This document shows, in pieces, positions 1 to 10,784 of a DNA stretch of 64,000 nucleotides. Positions within the stretch are counted from its first letter, which is position 1; every line of letters begins with the position of its first letter. This DNA comes from Fragum whitleyi (Eukaryota; Mollusca; Bivalvia; Cardiida; Cardiidae): NCBI GenBank assembly GCA_948146395.1, contig OX411544.1, forward strand, positions 52,777,933 through 52,841,932, written 5' to 3'. The notes under the pieces are model-generated. The model was given only the letters and a program-made list of their open reading frames with translations. It was not told where the DNA came from and did no database searches. The position numbers and the translations under genes are program-made.

Positions 1-55
1 AGAAATTGCTTTTGTCAAGCAATTCTTTCTTTTTCTACAATGTCTACCATTTGGA
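1..55 (+). mobile_element. Partial TTAA-type MITE (family A), centre only
   Basis: The hairpin AGAAATTGC...GCAATTCTTTCT followed by TTTTTCTAC matches the centre of the MITE copies at 4348-4568, 29306-29471 and 43163-43366. The left part lies outside the window and no right end is visible. Confidence 0.55.
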
Positions 56-119
56 AACGCAAATATAAGTATTGGAAAGGCAATTATTTTTCAAAGCTGG
101 ACAGATTTGAAATATTAAG

Positions 120-416
120 TACTGCCATTAACTACAGGCCTGAAGGAGATCAAGCATAGTTACAGCTACCAGTCCTTCCTAAACTCCACAGGTCTCAGGC
201 CCAAGGACTGGTGTTAGTGTCAACCCCTGAACTTTGAAAGAGGGTCACCCAAGGATCATTCCTGTGAAGTTTGGTTAAAATTCATCCAGTAGTTGCTGAG
301 GAGAAGATTTTTAAAGAAAAGGTTTAAGACCAGACGCACGGATTCACATACAGACGGACGCACGGCTGACACAACGCCATGACAATAGCCCCCAGTGGCC
401 TTTGGCCAGTGGATAA
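120..416 (+). mobile_element. Helentron/HINE-like element, 3' portion
   Basis: An ACGG/ACGC-rich stretch (about 333-372) leads into the hairpin CAGTGGCCTTTGGCCAGTG followed by GATAA. This hairpin-plus-TAA end recurs on the other Helentron-like elements here. The body resembles 11548-11860. The 5' end was not resolved. Confidence 0.5.
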
Positions 417-2809
417 AAAATGAATAAATCATCTACTTCAAAATGCAAATTATTTTAATTAACCTTTATTCTGCCATATAGCTGTGTGAAGGATAATACA
501 GGAAAAGTAACTTTTCCCACATCTAGATAACGAGAGTGAAACATTGAAATAACCAAAATCAAAACTAGATTGCATAATCCGTATTTTGTCTCCCAATGTC
601 AACCAAAGTGTCTTAGTCTAAATAGCATATGACTATGGAGTTTAGAGACAAAAATCACAGATTCTTCAACGAAGATCGTCATCTATAAATAGTATATGCT
701 ATACAAAAATTTAATCAGCTATAATGTAATAGCTATAGTTACAAGGTGATGGTATGATTAATGAACTTACAGGGACTTATTTTCAAATGTTTCCATAAGC
801 CTAGTGTCAAACAGTTTGACAACAAGGTAGGCCAATTAAAAGATAATGTTTTGTTTCATTGGTCAATCATTTAAGATATTCGCAGGCATTATATGCTGGA
901 ACTGTCAATGAAAAGGTGTGAACTACTTACCTGGCATCATGTTATTATCTATTTATGCATGAATGGTCCAAACCACAGATTTCAATTTGAAATTCGCCTT
1001 TAAACCAGTGTAAAACATATGGTATTGGGTACCTTTGCTACTGCAGCCACTCCCCCCTTTCAAGCAAATTTTTGGAGCCAAGTGGACATTGGGTGCAGGT
1101 GAAAATGTTTAAAGCCATGGCAAATCCCATTTATAGAATTTAAAGCTATCAAATCAGGGAGACAGTTTGCATTTGATTGTCTATTCAGACTACTTTCCAT
1201 AGATCAAAACGTAGGGCTTTTAACGTTTTATTTATTTCAGTAACCTTACTTGGTTAAAACTACCTTTCCTATCCATAGGTTAAACCTTTAATCAAACTAT
1301 TTTTCTACTTTGTAATAGCAAAGATTCACCTATAAAGGCAGTGAAGAATTAGCAAAATACAGAATACTAGCATAGTTTTCTACCCACTTAGCAAATCAGA
1401 CACCAGTCCTCGGTTCAGGATGACAAAACAGTGCAAACATTTTTCGAATTATACAGGAAAAGTAACGCGAAGGGCCCTTTGCGGCTTTTCCCGCTTCTAG
1501 ATAACGCGTGTAAAACATTAAATTAGTCAAAATCAAAATGAAATACATATACCACCAAAGTTTAATTTTGTGTCGTTATGGCGGCCTACATGGAGGATAC
1601 TGATCTCGCGAGATTTTGCCATTTTGTTTTATTATTCATTTTAATTTATCAATATTTTTTTTATTCATGTCGATCATTATCAAAATTTACTTAGATTGTT
1701 GTCGTAAAATTAGGATAAGAATCAGCCTTACATGTAAAAAGTTACACATTTTTTGCTTAGAATCTCGTCTGGATGACGTTTTCTTTTTACCCTCCGCAAA
1801 TGACGGCATTCTACACTTTTGGGGAAATAAGAGGCTACTTTTTCCAGCTAAAACAACGTCATTGTTGTTGCGCTTTAACGTCGGGTTAAAAAGCGGGATA
1901 AGACTTGAAAGAATTTAAATCTATAGCAATATTCCCGGTTAAGACTTGAAAAAGATGAAATATATAACAAAATTCGCAGTTTGATTTTTTAAAAAAATAT
2001 AAATACAGCTATTTTAGTTAAAGCTATGCCGGCCAACATCTTGTCGGAATCGCATCCTCTAGGATTTAGACCTGACGCAGTTTCTATAATACGTGTGCTT
2101 ATATTCAAAGTTACATTGTTTACGAAGATAAACCAATAAGAATTGTTTTAAGTATCTTTCACTAATATTATTCTAAATGACTGTGACTGTAGAAATCAAT
2201 CTAAAAATTAATTAGCAAAATCAAGTAGCCATCGATTTGATAAATAGCATATTTTGGTCTTTTGCAGAAAATTAGTGATCATGTGCATGTTTTGTACAAC
2301 ACCTGGGGAATTTTATTTCATATTTTAACTGTACTTATTTTTTTCCAGTGACAATATCTTCGGAGTAGAAAAGGGTCAACAAAGGATTCTATTTTTTGTT
2401 TTGTTTGCATATGACTTGAAATTCAAAATGACAAAAAGCGGTCTTTAACTCCAAGTTCAAGCAAAAAACAGAAAAAGCGGTCGGAACAGACAGACACATA
2501 ATATTGATATTTGATTTATCATTCATACGTGTCGATACAGCAAAAGGTTGGGGCGCAGGGGCCTTATTGTTAAATTCGGTAGTTAAGTTGAGTAAATTAA
2601 TAAATCAAGAATGGTTCTTTCTCCAAATTACCTTTCCTGTCTATAGGTTAAACATATCATTATATTACCCAGCTTCACACGCAAGGGTGGAGTCTCATTT
2701 GGTGTTGTTTAGCAACCTCTGCTTTTTTAAGAAAAAAATGTATAAAAAAAATAAATCACAAGTAATTCAATTTTTTGGATTAATGTCAGATATGTTTTGG
2801 GGAGCTTAC
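417..2809 (-). other. Intron 1 of the TRIP11-like gene (downstream side)
   Basis: No second golgin exon could be recognised in these 2.4 kb. The stretch is AT-rich and holds a duplicated segment (about 485-580 and 1450-1540, sharing ATACAGGAAAAGTAAC and TCTAGATAACG), half of a palindromic MITE (1403-1466, GGTTCAGGATGACAAAACAG) and the sequence TCTCGCGAGA at 1604-1613. Calling it an intron rests on the donor site at 2809. Confidence 0.4.
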
Positions 2810-2903
2810 CACTAACTTCTTCGGTTCCTTCTGTCAGAATGTCTTTGGTAAGATTAGACAGTTGACCTGTCAAAGATGACAGACTGCCTCCTAACCACGA
2901 CAT
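2810..2903 (-). CDS. TRIP11: TRIP11/GMAP-210-like golgin, first coding exon
   Basis: On the minus strand an ATG at 2903-2901 opens 31 codons plus one base, starting MSWLGGSLSSLTGQLSN and continuing LTKDILTEGTEEVS. The frame ends at a consensus donor (G|GTAAGC, GT at 2809-2808), phase 1. This matches the start of vertebrate TRIP11 (GMAP-210): a WLGG opening, a Ser/Gly/Leu-rich amphipathic stretch, then TKD..EGTEEV. In GMAP-210 this segment is the ALPS curvature sensor that binds small vesicles; the full protein is a long coiled-coil tether at the cis-Golgi and carries IFT20. The clam copy is shorter before the conserved SLTGQ block than my memory of the human one. Downstream exons were not found between 1 and 2809. 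The identity is an inference from one short but distinctive exon. Confidence 0.8.
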
Positions 2904-3035
2904 TTCTCAGCAGTTTTGGGTCGGTGAGATTAAATAGCGTCAGGACAAATGTAGATACACAACATTCGTCAGATGCAAATGTCACTGTGCGACCAAGGGA
3001 CAGATTGCGCCGAATAAACCAGAATGTTTTGATTT

Positions 3036-3065
3036 TTACCGACTTGCCAACACGGCGGCGGCCAT
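3036..3065 (-). CDS. uORF in the 5' leader of the TRIP11-like gene
   Basis: A minus-strand ATG (3065-3063) sits in AAAATGGCCGCC, a good Kozak context, and encodes MAAAVLASR before TAA. It ends about 130 nt before the golgin start codon. It could lower or gate translation of the main frame. That it is transcribed is inferred from position; the ATG could also lie at or before the transcription start. Confidence 0.35.
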   Translation of the reverse strand: MAAAVLASR

Positions 3066-3110
3066 TTTTAATTTTCAACTGAGCATGCGCAGTGTTGAAA
3101 AGGGAGGTAA
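3055..3110 (-). promoter_or_regulatory. Promoter region of the TRIP11-like gene
   Basis: A short GC-rich patch upstream of golgin exon 1 contains CTGCGCATGCTCAG (minus strand, about 3080-3093), which resembles an NRF1 site, and AAAATGGCCGCC (about 3058-3069), which resembles a YY1 initiator element. No TATA box is seen. This is typical of TATA-less housekeeping promoters; the exact start site is not known. Confidence 0.45.
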
Positions 3111-3119
3111 CTTTTGAAA

Positions 3120-4340
3120 ACTTGAACTAGACTGGAAGGCCTACCAATAAGAGATATTTTAGCTCCTTTAAGATTTCTTCAAAGTCTTTTTTTCGCATGA
3201 TTTTTCATGACTTATCTTTTTTTTTAATGATTTTCCAGTGCAAAAGTTAAGATTTGTTAATATTGTAGAAATACCAAGTTGTCAAGCTTTCAAAATCTAC
3301 ATCTTAAATTTGAGTTTGACCATCATGTAGATATTTTACAATTTATATTGTGTCTTTTGAAGAGTGACATGCTGATGGAGAACAGTTTGAATACAGTTCC
3401 ATCAAATTTAGGAGATATACTTTGGACAAGCACTATTAAAAACACTTGACTTTTCTTAATAGGATGGATTAAATGAGAAATCATTTCATCACTTTCTTTT
3501 TAGAAGCTATTTTTTTTCAACACAATAATTCATTAATTCTTTTTTCCATACTTTTAGGAAACAGTGCAAAGCTAATATCTGAGTGCCTCGGGATACTTTT
3601 GCAGTATTGTGCTAACCCCATGATTTGACGTACAACTGAATATAAATCTAAATTTCAGTCTGCAACCTTCTTTTCACCCTTGTCATAATGAATAAAGATC
3701 TTGGCAAAGTTTTCCTATCTAAAGTTTTTTTTTTTTTTTTTTTTTTTTTTATTTTTGTTTTGATGAAATTTGATGATATTCAACGAAAATTCAATTTCAA
3801 CAAGGCGTCATTTCAACATACCCGTAGGAAATTTAGGACGGATTCTGGGTGGAAACGGGGAGGAATCCAAACAGAAATTCTGTCCCAGTTCTTGTCACAT
3901 GGAAAAGCCTTGTTTCAGAATTATGGGCAGAATTAGGTACATTTTCAGTCCCAATTCTTGTTGTGGGTGTAAAATCTAAATCAAATTCATTGAACCGAAA
4001 TTGATGACTAAGATTTTCTCTTCAAGTCTTGGGTTGGAAATTTTTTCTTTAACATTTCCTTGGAAGGGAGTTTGTACTTTAGATATTTCAGTGAAACTGA
4101 AATTATACTTGGTAAATATTATTAATATTTACTTATAAAAGATGATTTAATGAAGTGCTATCTAAGAATGATATAATACAATTAAGGCATACATTTATTA
4201 TCAAATGGATGAAATTCATATTGAAGATGTAAAAATAGTTTTATCATTATGGGTATTTTCATTTGGTAAAATTTGTATGCCTATAAGTTCCCCCTTTGAA
4301 GTGACTTGATGTTATCCCAATTCAAACCAAAACATTAAGT
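3120..4340. other. Intergenic stretch without recognisable gene
   Basis: AT-rich, with a T homopolymer of roughly 25-30 bases from about 3725. A segment at 3780-3960 is richer in GC and open for 82 codons, but no family is recognisable. Confidence 0.4.
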
Positions 4341-4347
4341 CTTTTAA

Positions 4348-4568
4348 CCCTTTGCTGTTTAATCCCTGCTTTTTACGTGCCTGTGATTTTATAATTGAGA
4401 AAACATTGTGAAAAAAGAAGAAATTGCTCCTGACAAGCAATTTCTTCTTTTTCCACACTATTTTCTACCCTACTTAATTGTTATTTTTCAAATTAAATCC
4501 ACTTTAAATTTTCGTCTGCAAAATCTTTGAATTTGGACAGGTCCAAAATTTTGAAAAACAGGAAAGTG
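4348..4568 (+). mobile_element. TTAA-type (piggyBac-like) MITE, family A
   Basis: The left end reads TTAA|CCCTTTGCTGTTT and the right end AAACAGGAAAGTG|TTAA, giving imperfect terminal inverted repeats that begin CCCTTT with TTAA on both sides (4344-4347, 4569-4572). A central hairpin AAGAAATTGC...GCAATTTCTT is present. TTAA target duplication with ends starting CCC is characteristic of piggyBac. There is no coding capacity. Confidence 0.75.
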
Positions 4569-4811
4569 TTAATATTGCTAGTATCATTGTATATATGATT
4601 GGACCAGTTATTAATCTCAAGAGCATTCTAGACTCTACCATTAACCTAATTTTATCTGATTTTAGCAAAACAATAAATTTGAACACTATTCTTCTTTGAA
4701 AATGCATCATTTGTTTTTCTGCTAAACCTGCTATGGTAGGCGCACAATTATGCTGTATGCTCTCAATCTTCTTCATCTGATGTCCCCTATGACCAAGCAT
4801 TGGTTCTATAA

Positions 4812-5296
4812 CAAGAAAATTGCCTATGGGTGCCTACGCTTGGCTCACAATTGATTTCTTGATGGTGGATGAAAATATAAGTCGAAAAAGGACATAATTT
4901 ACACAAATTCTCCTAGAGTTAATCCCCTTTCAACTTGTATATTATGCCCATCTATATCCCAACATTCAATGGCTCAGCACCAAACTGTTGGAACTGTCTG
5001 TGTTAAAAGGCAGTTTCAACTGTTTTGTGCTGAACCATAAAAAAGCAAACAAATTCACATTAACTTTATAGAGCTCAATCCACACATATAGACACACCTA
5101 GAGTTAATCCCCTTGTTAGTATAGCATTCTCTTTTTATGGTAAACATCTGTGCCAAGTTTCAAATAAATCCCATCAGTAGAACTAGAGATATCACAAGGT
5201 ATCAAAGATTTTAAACAACAACAACAAAAATGACGACGACAATGCCAAGGCTATAGCAATTCCTAAGGTTTTCACTAAAAATAGCCGGGGTAAAAA
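4812..5296 (+). mobile_element. Helentron/HINE-like element (H2 family), interrupted
   Basis: The body follows the better copy at 9791-10077: GGTGCCTACGC, CGAAAAAGGACATAATT, CTAGAGTTAATCCCC, then TGCCAAGGCTATAGCAA and a decayed 3' hairpin. It is interrupted by 4930-5096, which carries a palindromic MITE and is bounded by an 18-bp direct repeat. Confidence 0.6.
4970..5038 (+). mobile_element. Palindromic ~75-bp foldback element
   Basis: The arms GGCTCAGCAC..AACTGT and ACTGTTTTGTGCTGAACC are inverted repeats around a short centre. Same family as copies at 5734, 10785, 14051, 22961, 48437, 49013 and 58342. Confidence 0.65.
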
Positions 5297-5733
5297 AAGA
5301 ATATCTGCTGCACTGGCCAAAGATTTCTGTACTTCCAGTGCTCTTTTCCCTTTGATTTAATTGAAATTAATTGTTATTTTCAACAAATATGACAGTCGAC
5401 GAAAATTGAAATTGACAAAATGGAGTTTCGACAAAATGTCATGGACCAGACGAATCCAGTATACCCTCCTCTACTTAGTAGGTGAGGAGTATAAAAAGCC
5501 AAATATATGATACCTGCTTCATGTGTAAGTCAGCATGTTCATTATTTGAAATGATAACGTTGAATGGTTAAAAATTGCATCTTGAAAAGTTTTCAGAAAA
5601 GTACATGTAGATAAATCAAAGGCAGAGACTAATACATCAAGATAAAGCTAGAGAGAAAGGAGTGATACACTATATAAATAGTGAGAAGGATAATAGTGTG
5701 TATCATAAGGGATCCTCATCCAGAACAGAATTC

Positions 5734-5808
5734 GATGGCTAAGCACGAAACAGTTGTGACTGCCTATATGTTTATAGGCAGTTACAACTGTTTCGCTCTG
5801 AGCCATCA
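5734..5808 (+). mobile_element. Palindromic ~75-bp foldback element, near intact
   Basis: Nearly the whole unit is one palindrome: GATGGCTAAGCACGAAACAG at the left is mirrored by CTGTTTCGCTCTGAGCCATC at the right, with ACTGCCTATA/TATAGGCAGT at the centre. Confidence 0.7.
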
Positions 5809-5984
5809 AGATGATATGTACCAACCTCAGGACAACAGAATGACCCTATAAACTTCAAAATCAAGAATTGAATCTAGACCAAAGAGTTTTTTGATTTAAA
5901 TTCATGACAGAAAAAATGCCACACTATAATTGTGTGCTTTATAGTGGATAAAAAGTAGAATAAAGGGCGTTATTCGAACAGAAA

Positions 5985-6190
5985 GAACAAATAGAATCGG
6001 GAGTTACCTCCCTTGATAGTATAGGTTGCTCTTGATGGTGAACATGCATGTGTGCTAATGATCGAGTGAATGCCTTTAGTACTACTTCGGAATAGAGACA
6101 TCACAAAATGATTCTGCAAAATTCTAACAACAATGATGCCAAGGCTATTACAATCCCTGTTTTTTTTTTCCATTAAGCTAGGTTAAGATC
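5985..6190 (+). mobile_element. Helentron/HINE-like H2 fragment
   Basis: Contains GAGTTACCTCCCTTGATAGT, GGTGAACATG, GAATGCCTTTAGTA, GAGACATCACAAAATG and GCCAAGGCTATTACAAT, in the order of the H2 copy at 9791-10077. The 3' hairpin is decayed. Confidence 0.5.
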
Positions 6191-6469
6191 TATTGTTCTT
6201 GGGCGTGCCCAGTATTCCATAATTATGAGAGGAATGTTACTAGCACATTTCATGTCAATCTTACGAAAGGTGACAGAGTTTTCCACCAGAAATAGTTCAA
6301 ACCACCTGCCTGTCAGAATGGACAGTCCCCCTGGACACTAAGGGTGATCATATAATTACCCTTACAGAAATGAAAGAGGACCATGATGGACCTATATCAC
6401 TCATCTGTGTATCTTTGTCTAAATCAACAATTATCAAATTTTCCAGCAAAAGTCGTAATTGTACTTATT

Positions 6470-7690
6470 ATTTTGGAGGCCTCTAGAGTGTAAACAAAAT
6501 AATGTCATTAAGGTCACTTTTCCCATGATATCATTTTTTTCCCTCCTATTTTCTGTCCTTGTGACCTGACAAACATTCTGACTAAGTTTCATGAAGATAG
6601 GACAATATTTATGGCCTCAGAATGTAAACAAGAAAATCATCATTAAGGCCCCTTTTCCCGCGATATGGTACAGATCCTTCCCATTTTCAATAGGGTTCAC
6701 CCTTGTGACCTGACAAACATTCTGACCCAAGTTTCATGAAGATTGGACCCTGTTTTTGGCCACTAGAGTGTAAACAAGAACATTGAGCTGTCAGACTGGA
6801 CAGCTATAAGCTAGACTATTCCTAGTTTTCTGATGATAACAGCAAATCAATATCGACTTTGGAAAATTCAATTAAATGAAAGTCAATGGAAAAGAATCTT
6901 TGTTTAGAGGCTGATGTTTTGGTTACATAAGCAAGTGCAAAGTTTCAAAGCAGTAGCTTAAGTAGAAATAGAAAATGATAAACGATAGTTGCACATAAAA
7001 ACTTAACCAAGAATTTCTAAGTTCAAAATGGTTTAAAATCCCACTAAATTGAAAATCAGAGTATTAAATCCTTGTCTAAGGGCTAATTTCATGAATGAAT
7101 GAATTTTAGTCAGAATGTTATCAGGTCACAAGGATGAACCCTAGTGCAATATCACAGGAAAATGAGCCTAATTGAAAATTTTCTTGTTTACACTCTAGAG
7201 GCCACAAATATGGTCCAATCTTCATGAAACTTGGTCGGAATGTTTGACAGTTCACAAGGGTGAACCCTATTGAAATTGGGAAGGATCCATGTCATATCAC
7301 ATGAAAAGGGGCCTTAATGACAACTTTCTTGTTTACACTCCAGAGGTCACAAATATGGTCCAATCTACATGAAACTTGGTCGGAATGTTTGTCAGTTCAC
7401 AAGGGTGAACCCTATTGAAAATGGGAAGGATCCATGTCATATCACATGAAAAGGGGCCTTAATGACAACTTTCTTGTTTACACTCCAGAGGTCACAAATA
7501 TGGTCCAATCTACATGAAACTTGGTTAGAATGTTTGTCAGTTCACAAGGATGAACCCTATTGAAAATGAGAAGGATCAATGCCATATCATTGGAAACGGT
7601 GCCTTAATGACATTTTTCTTCAAAAATAGGAAGGATTCACATGATATCATAGATAAAGGGGCCTTAGTGACAATTTTCATAATAACACTC
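6470..7690. repeat. Inverted pair of tandem arrays, 145-bp unit
   Basis: Units at 7181, 7326 and 7471 begin TTCTTGTTTACACTC and are spaced exactly 145 bp. The left block (6470-6790) holds the same unit in reverse complement (GAGTGTAAACAAG, GACCTGACAAACATTCTGAC), leaving a spacer of about 290 bp. The two arms could fold back on each other. One further unit lies at about 30530-30615. Confidence 0.7.
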
Positions 7691-7784
7691 TTGAGGCCAC
7701 AAATCATAGGAGTACAATGATGATTTTTGCTGGAAAATTTGATAAAGATACGGGCATATAAAAGCACCGTCTGAATGGACCTTG

Positions 7785-8072
7785 GCCGTTGAGTGCTAGA
7801 AAGCTGAAAGAGCACAGCTTACAGGTGCCTACACTCTGCCGTTTTTGTGGATAAAAAATCTAACAAAAGGGGCATAATTCACACAAAATACATGCAGAAT
7901 TATCTCCCTGAATAGAACAGTTAGCTCTTTTGATAGTCAACATGTGTGCCAAGCTTCTGGAGAACCCATTCAGTAGAACCAGAGATTTCACAAAATGTCA
8001 AAGTTTTTGCACAACAACGATAAAAATGACAACATGAGGCTATAGCAATACTTCAGACTCATTCGGAACATC
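7785..8072 (+). mobile_element. Helentron/HINE-like H2 copy
   Basis: Shares AGAGCACAGCTTACAGGTGC, TGCCTACACTC, GGGGCATAATTCACACAAAA, GTCAACATGTGTGCCAAG and GAGGCTATAGCAATAC with 9791-10077. The terminal hairpin is missing or diverged. Confidence 0.55.
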
Positions 8073-8307
8073 ACTCGGCCACTTCTGTAAACTGCAACAG
8101 ACCTCGGATGTATGTAAGGCGGATGGATATGCAACAAAATCGAGCATTTTGTTGCGTGGAAACAGCGTAAGAAAAACTAGCACTGTAGATTTATATCTTT
8201 TACAGTAAATAACGGCTGAAAAATCTTAATTTTTGAGAATGAAAAATCATTCTCAAAAATTAAGATTTTTTAAAGCAATTATTTAAGAATCTAAAGATAT
8301 TTATATA

Positions 8308-9456
8308 CTAAGCGCAAAAAGTTGTCGTTTTCTCTTCGATGGGATATTTCAGGATGTGATTCATGTTTCACAAAATGAATGACATTAATTATAATTCTGT
8401 CCAATTTCTTCCCATAATCAAGTAATTTTGTTATGTTAGACGAAAATAGCCAACCGCAATGACATGATATTGAACAGACCGGTAGAATGGAAAAGTCACA
8501 CAGTTAAATTAAGGGACGTTACTTCCATTTTGTATCACAAAAAATGTTTCTTGCGACCAACACCATCTTCGGGTATCTTGTTTCAATACAAAAGGAGTTG
8601 GTTAGAGTATGGGATCTTTCTGGTGACTCTTCATCATCATTTTTACACCTAACTCACAAAAATGCAACAATTGTTTTATCACAGATAATTTTTCAGAATA
8701 TTGTTAATCAGGAAGGAAAAAAGTTTCTTCTGTTTCTTTCTAACCTAAGAAATTGAGTAATTGCACTTTTCTGGTTAAGCGATCACTAACGTTCGATTGA
8801 CGGCACGGTGGCGTTAATTTAACTTGTTTACGGGTAGGTTCTTTTCAATAGGTTTCCATTGATAAAAATAGGACTTGAATGATCCTAAGTGATGTTTTTA
8901 CCAATTGCAATTAGTTGGGAAAATGAAAGCATTCCATTTTTAACGGAACGGCATGACGTTCGCCTGTCCTCCTATTGTCGTTTAACAAGATCTGTAAAAC
9001 GAAATTGGGTCATATTATGTCCATATTTATTCGCAATGAACCGTATGATAATAAAAACAGTCGCAGAAGCTAAATGCAATTTCATCACCTCCTAGATATG
9101 CACACCGTATTCGATATGTCCATGCGCTATCCATTTGATTTACGTCATGTCACAACTTTGCTCTTTTTCGAAGGATGCAATGCAAAATAGTGTTTAATGT
9201 TTACGCTGAATAAGAGAATTCCAATAAAACCAAAAAGAACATTAATTGATTTTGTTACACGCAGCTATCAACTTAGTACGTAAAATCCACATTTACGTCA
9301 TGTCAGACGTAAGTCTGAGAGTGAAATTAAAAAAGTTATGACAAAAAGTAAGCCAATAGGATGGCAAATCTATTTCAAATAGAAACTTTTGCTTCGTTAC
9401 ATTGTTTGACTTCTTTGTGACATTGTAAAAAGTGCGACTAAACTTTTTGCGATCAG
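8308..9456 (+). mobile_element. Tc1/mariner-type non-autonomous transposon, TA duplicated
   Basis: The ends are CTAAGCGCAAAAAGTT-GTCG and, inverted, CTGATCGCAAAAAGTTTAGT, with TA on both sides (8306-8307 and 9457-9458). The related copy at 48.1 kb lacks these 1149 bp and runs straight from CTAAAGATATTTGTATA into AGGATACGATGG, an empty site. Internal open frames (up to 70 codons) show no transposase motif that I can recognise. Confidence 0.65.
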
Positions 9457-9790
9457 TAAATTAGGATACGATGGTTTCACGTCAGTAACTTAACCTATAG
9501 GTAGATTTTGAGCGGTGAGCTGTGAAATCTACTTTTACCGGTTAAATTTCCGTGCTATTCTTTCAAAATAGATAAAACAGACATAATAAAGATACAAATT
9601 ACCTTTCAAATGAAACTTAGTGCTTGTCTTAGATCTTGAGGTTTACTCATAAACCTATGGTAATGGACTCAACATCTAGGTCAGAGCTCAGTTTTGAAAA
9701 TACACCTATAGTAGCGTTGAATGTTTTCACACAGTTTCTAGGGCTAACGCCATTTTAACTGATGTCATCAAGTTTTTTCTGTAATAATTA

Positions 9791-10077
9791 ACAAGAGCAC
9801 CGCCTACAGGTGCCTACACTCAGCTGTCGAGTGCTGGATGGTGGGAAAAAATCTAGGTCGAAAAAGGGACATAATTTGCACAAAATGCATCTAGAGTTAT
9901 CCCCCTTAATAGTATATGTTGCTCTTTTGATGGTGAACATGTGTGCCAAGTTTCGAGTGAATGCCTTCAGTAGAACCAGAGATATAACAAAATGTCAAAG
10001 TTTTTGCATGACGACAACGACGACGGCATGGAGGCTATAACAATACCTCGGGTTTTCTTCGAAAACAGCCGAGCTAA
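9791..10077 (+). mobile_element. Helentron/HINE-like element H2, complete copy
   Basis: Starts ACAAGAGCACC with a small stem-loop (GCACCGCCTACAGGTGC) and ends in the hairpin CTCGGGTTTTC/GAAAACAGCCGAG followed by CTAA. The subterminal CTCAGCTGT near the 5' end is approximately inverted near the 3' end as ACAGCCGAG. It lies in an A/T run of repeat R; the 48.2-kb copy is the empty site. CTRR after a 3' hairpin is the Helitron rule; subterminal inverted repeats are typical of Helentron-derived HINEs. There is no coding capacity. Confidence 0.65.
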
Positions 10078-10287
10078 AAATAGTCTATGTACATCCAAGG
10101 TTGATAATGAGATTGGCCAAGTGGTGTTCCGAATGGCCATGAATGATGACTTGTGTGATGATAGAGTTCTTCAGGGTTTGACACTAACAGTGACATTGGA
10201 TCCCTAATATCCCAAAATATTAGGAAGGATCCCATTAGCTCAAGCAAGAGTTTCTTCAGGATCCTTCTATATTTATAGAATTATTAA

Positions 10288-10524
10288 CCCTTGTCATGCT
10301 GAATAAATTTTGGCTAAAATTATCATCAAAATCAAAGGGCAAAAAGCACTGAAAGTACCAACTGTAGGTCAATTTTTATTTGAAAATCTAAATCTTGACA
10401 ATTCTGGTTTGAAAGTGAGAAACAGGTGGTGTAGACTAACATCAGACTGCACATATGTGCAGGCTGATGTTTGTCTATAGCTCCTGCGAAAGCAGGAATA
10501 CTTAAGGGTTCAGCATGCCAAGGG
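10288..10524 (+). mobile_element. TTAA-type (piggyBac-like) MITE, family B
   Basis: The left end TTAA|CCCTTGTCATGCTGAAT is mirrored at the right by TTCAGCATGCCAAGGG|TCAA. An internal palindrome reads CAGACTGCACATATGTGCAG. Other copies: 13765-13933, 20392-20589, 29969-30066, 53489-53725; fragments at 37000, 38788 and 58430. Confidence 0.7.
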
Positions 10525-10784
10525 TCAAGACATTTCTCTCAGGATTCACCATTTTCAATCCAAGCTTCCTCAACTCCACTTTATTCCTTACAAATGTAAG
10601 GAACAAATTAAGTGGATCTATAGAACCTTAGCTTGGAAAATATTAGGTTGCATGATTAACCTACACTTTTTCTTGCTATTTCTTTAAAATTCAAAATAAT
10701 GAAGGAATGGACCACTTCTCTTCCCTCTATGCTTAGCCACTCAGTTTAAATATAATTTCTACTTCTTGCATCAGGTAAAATAAA

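Larger units (their letters stand above)
8160..10140 (+). repeat. Dispersed repeat R, filled copy (two insertions)
   Basis: The outer parts (8160-8307, 9459-9786, 10078-10140) match the uninterrupted 390-bp copy at 47925-48320, including a hairpin of TCTTAATTTTTGAGAATGA and its complement (8223-8270). The differences are two clean insertions, at 8308-9456 and 9791-10077. Confidence 0.65.

Noticed and set aside
2854..3078. 74-codon minus frame overlapping golgin exon 1
   Set aside because: It is out of frame with the recognisable golgin start and runs through the 5' leader; the golgin frame has a consensus donor and a family match.
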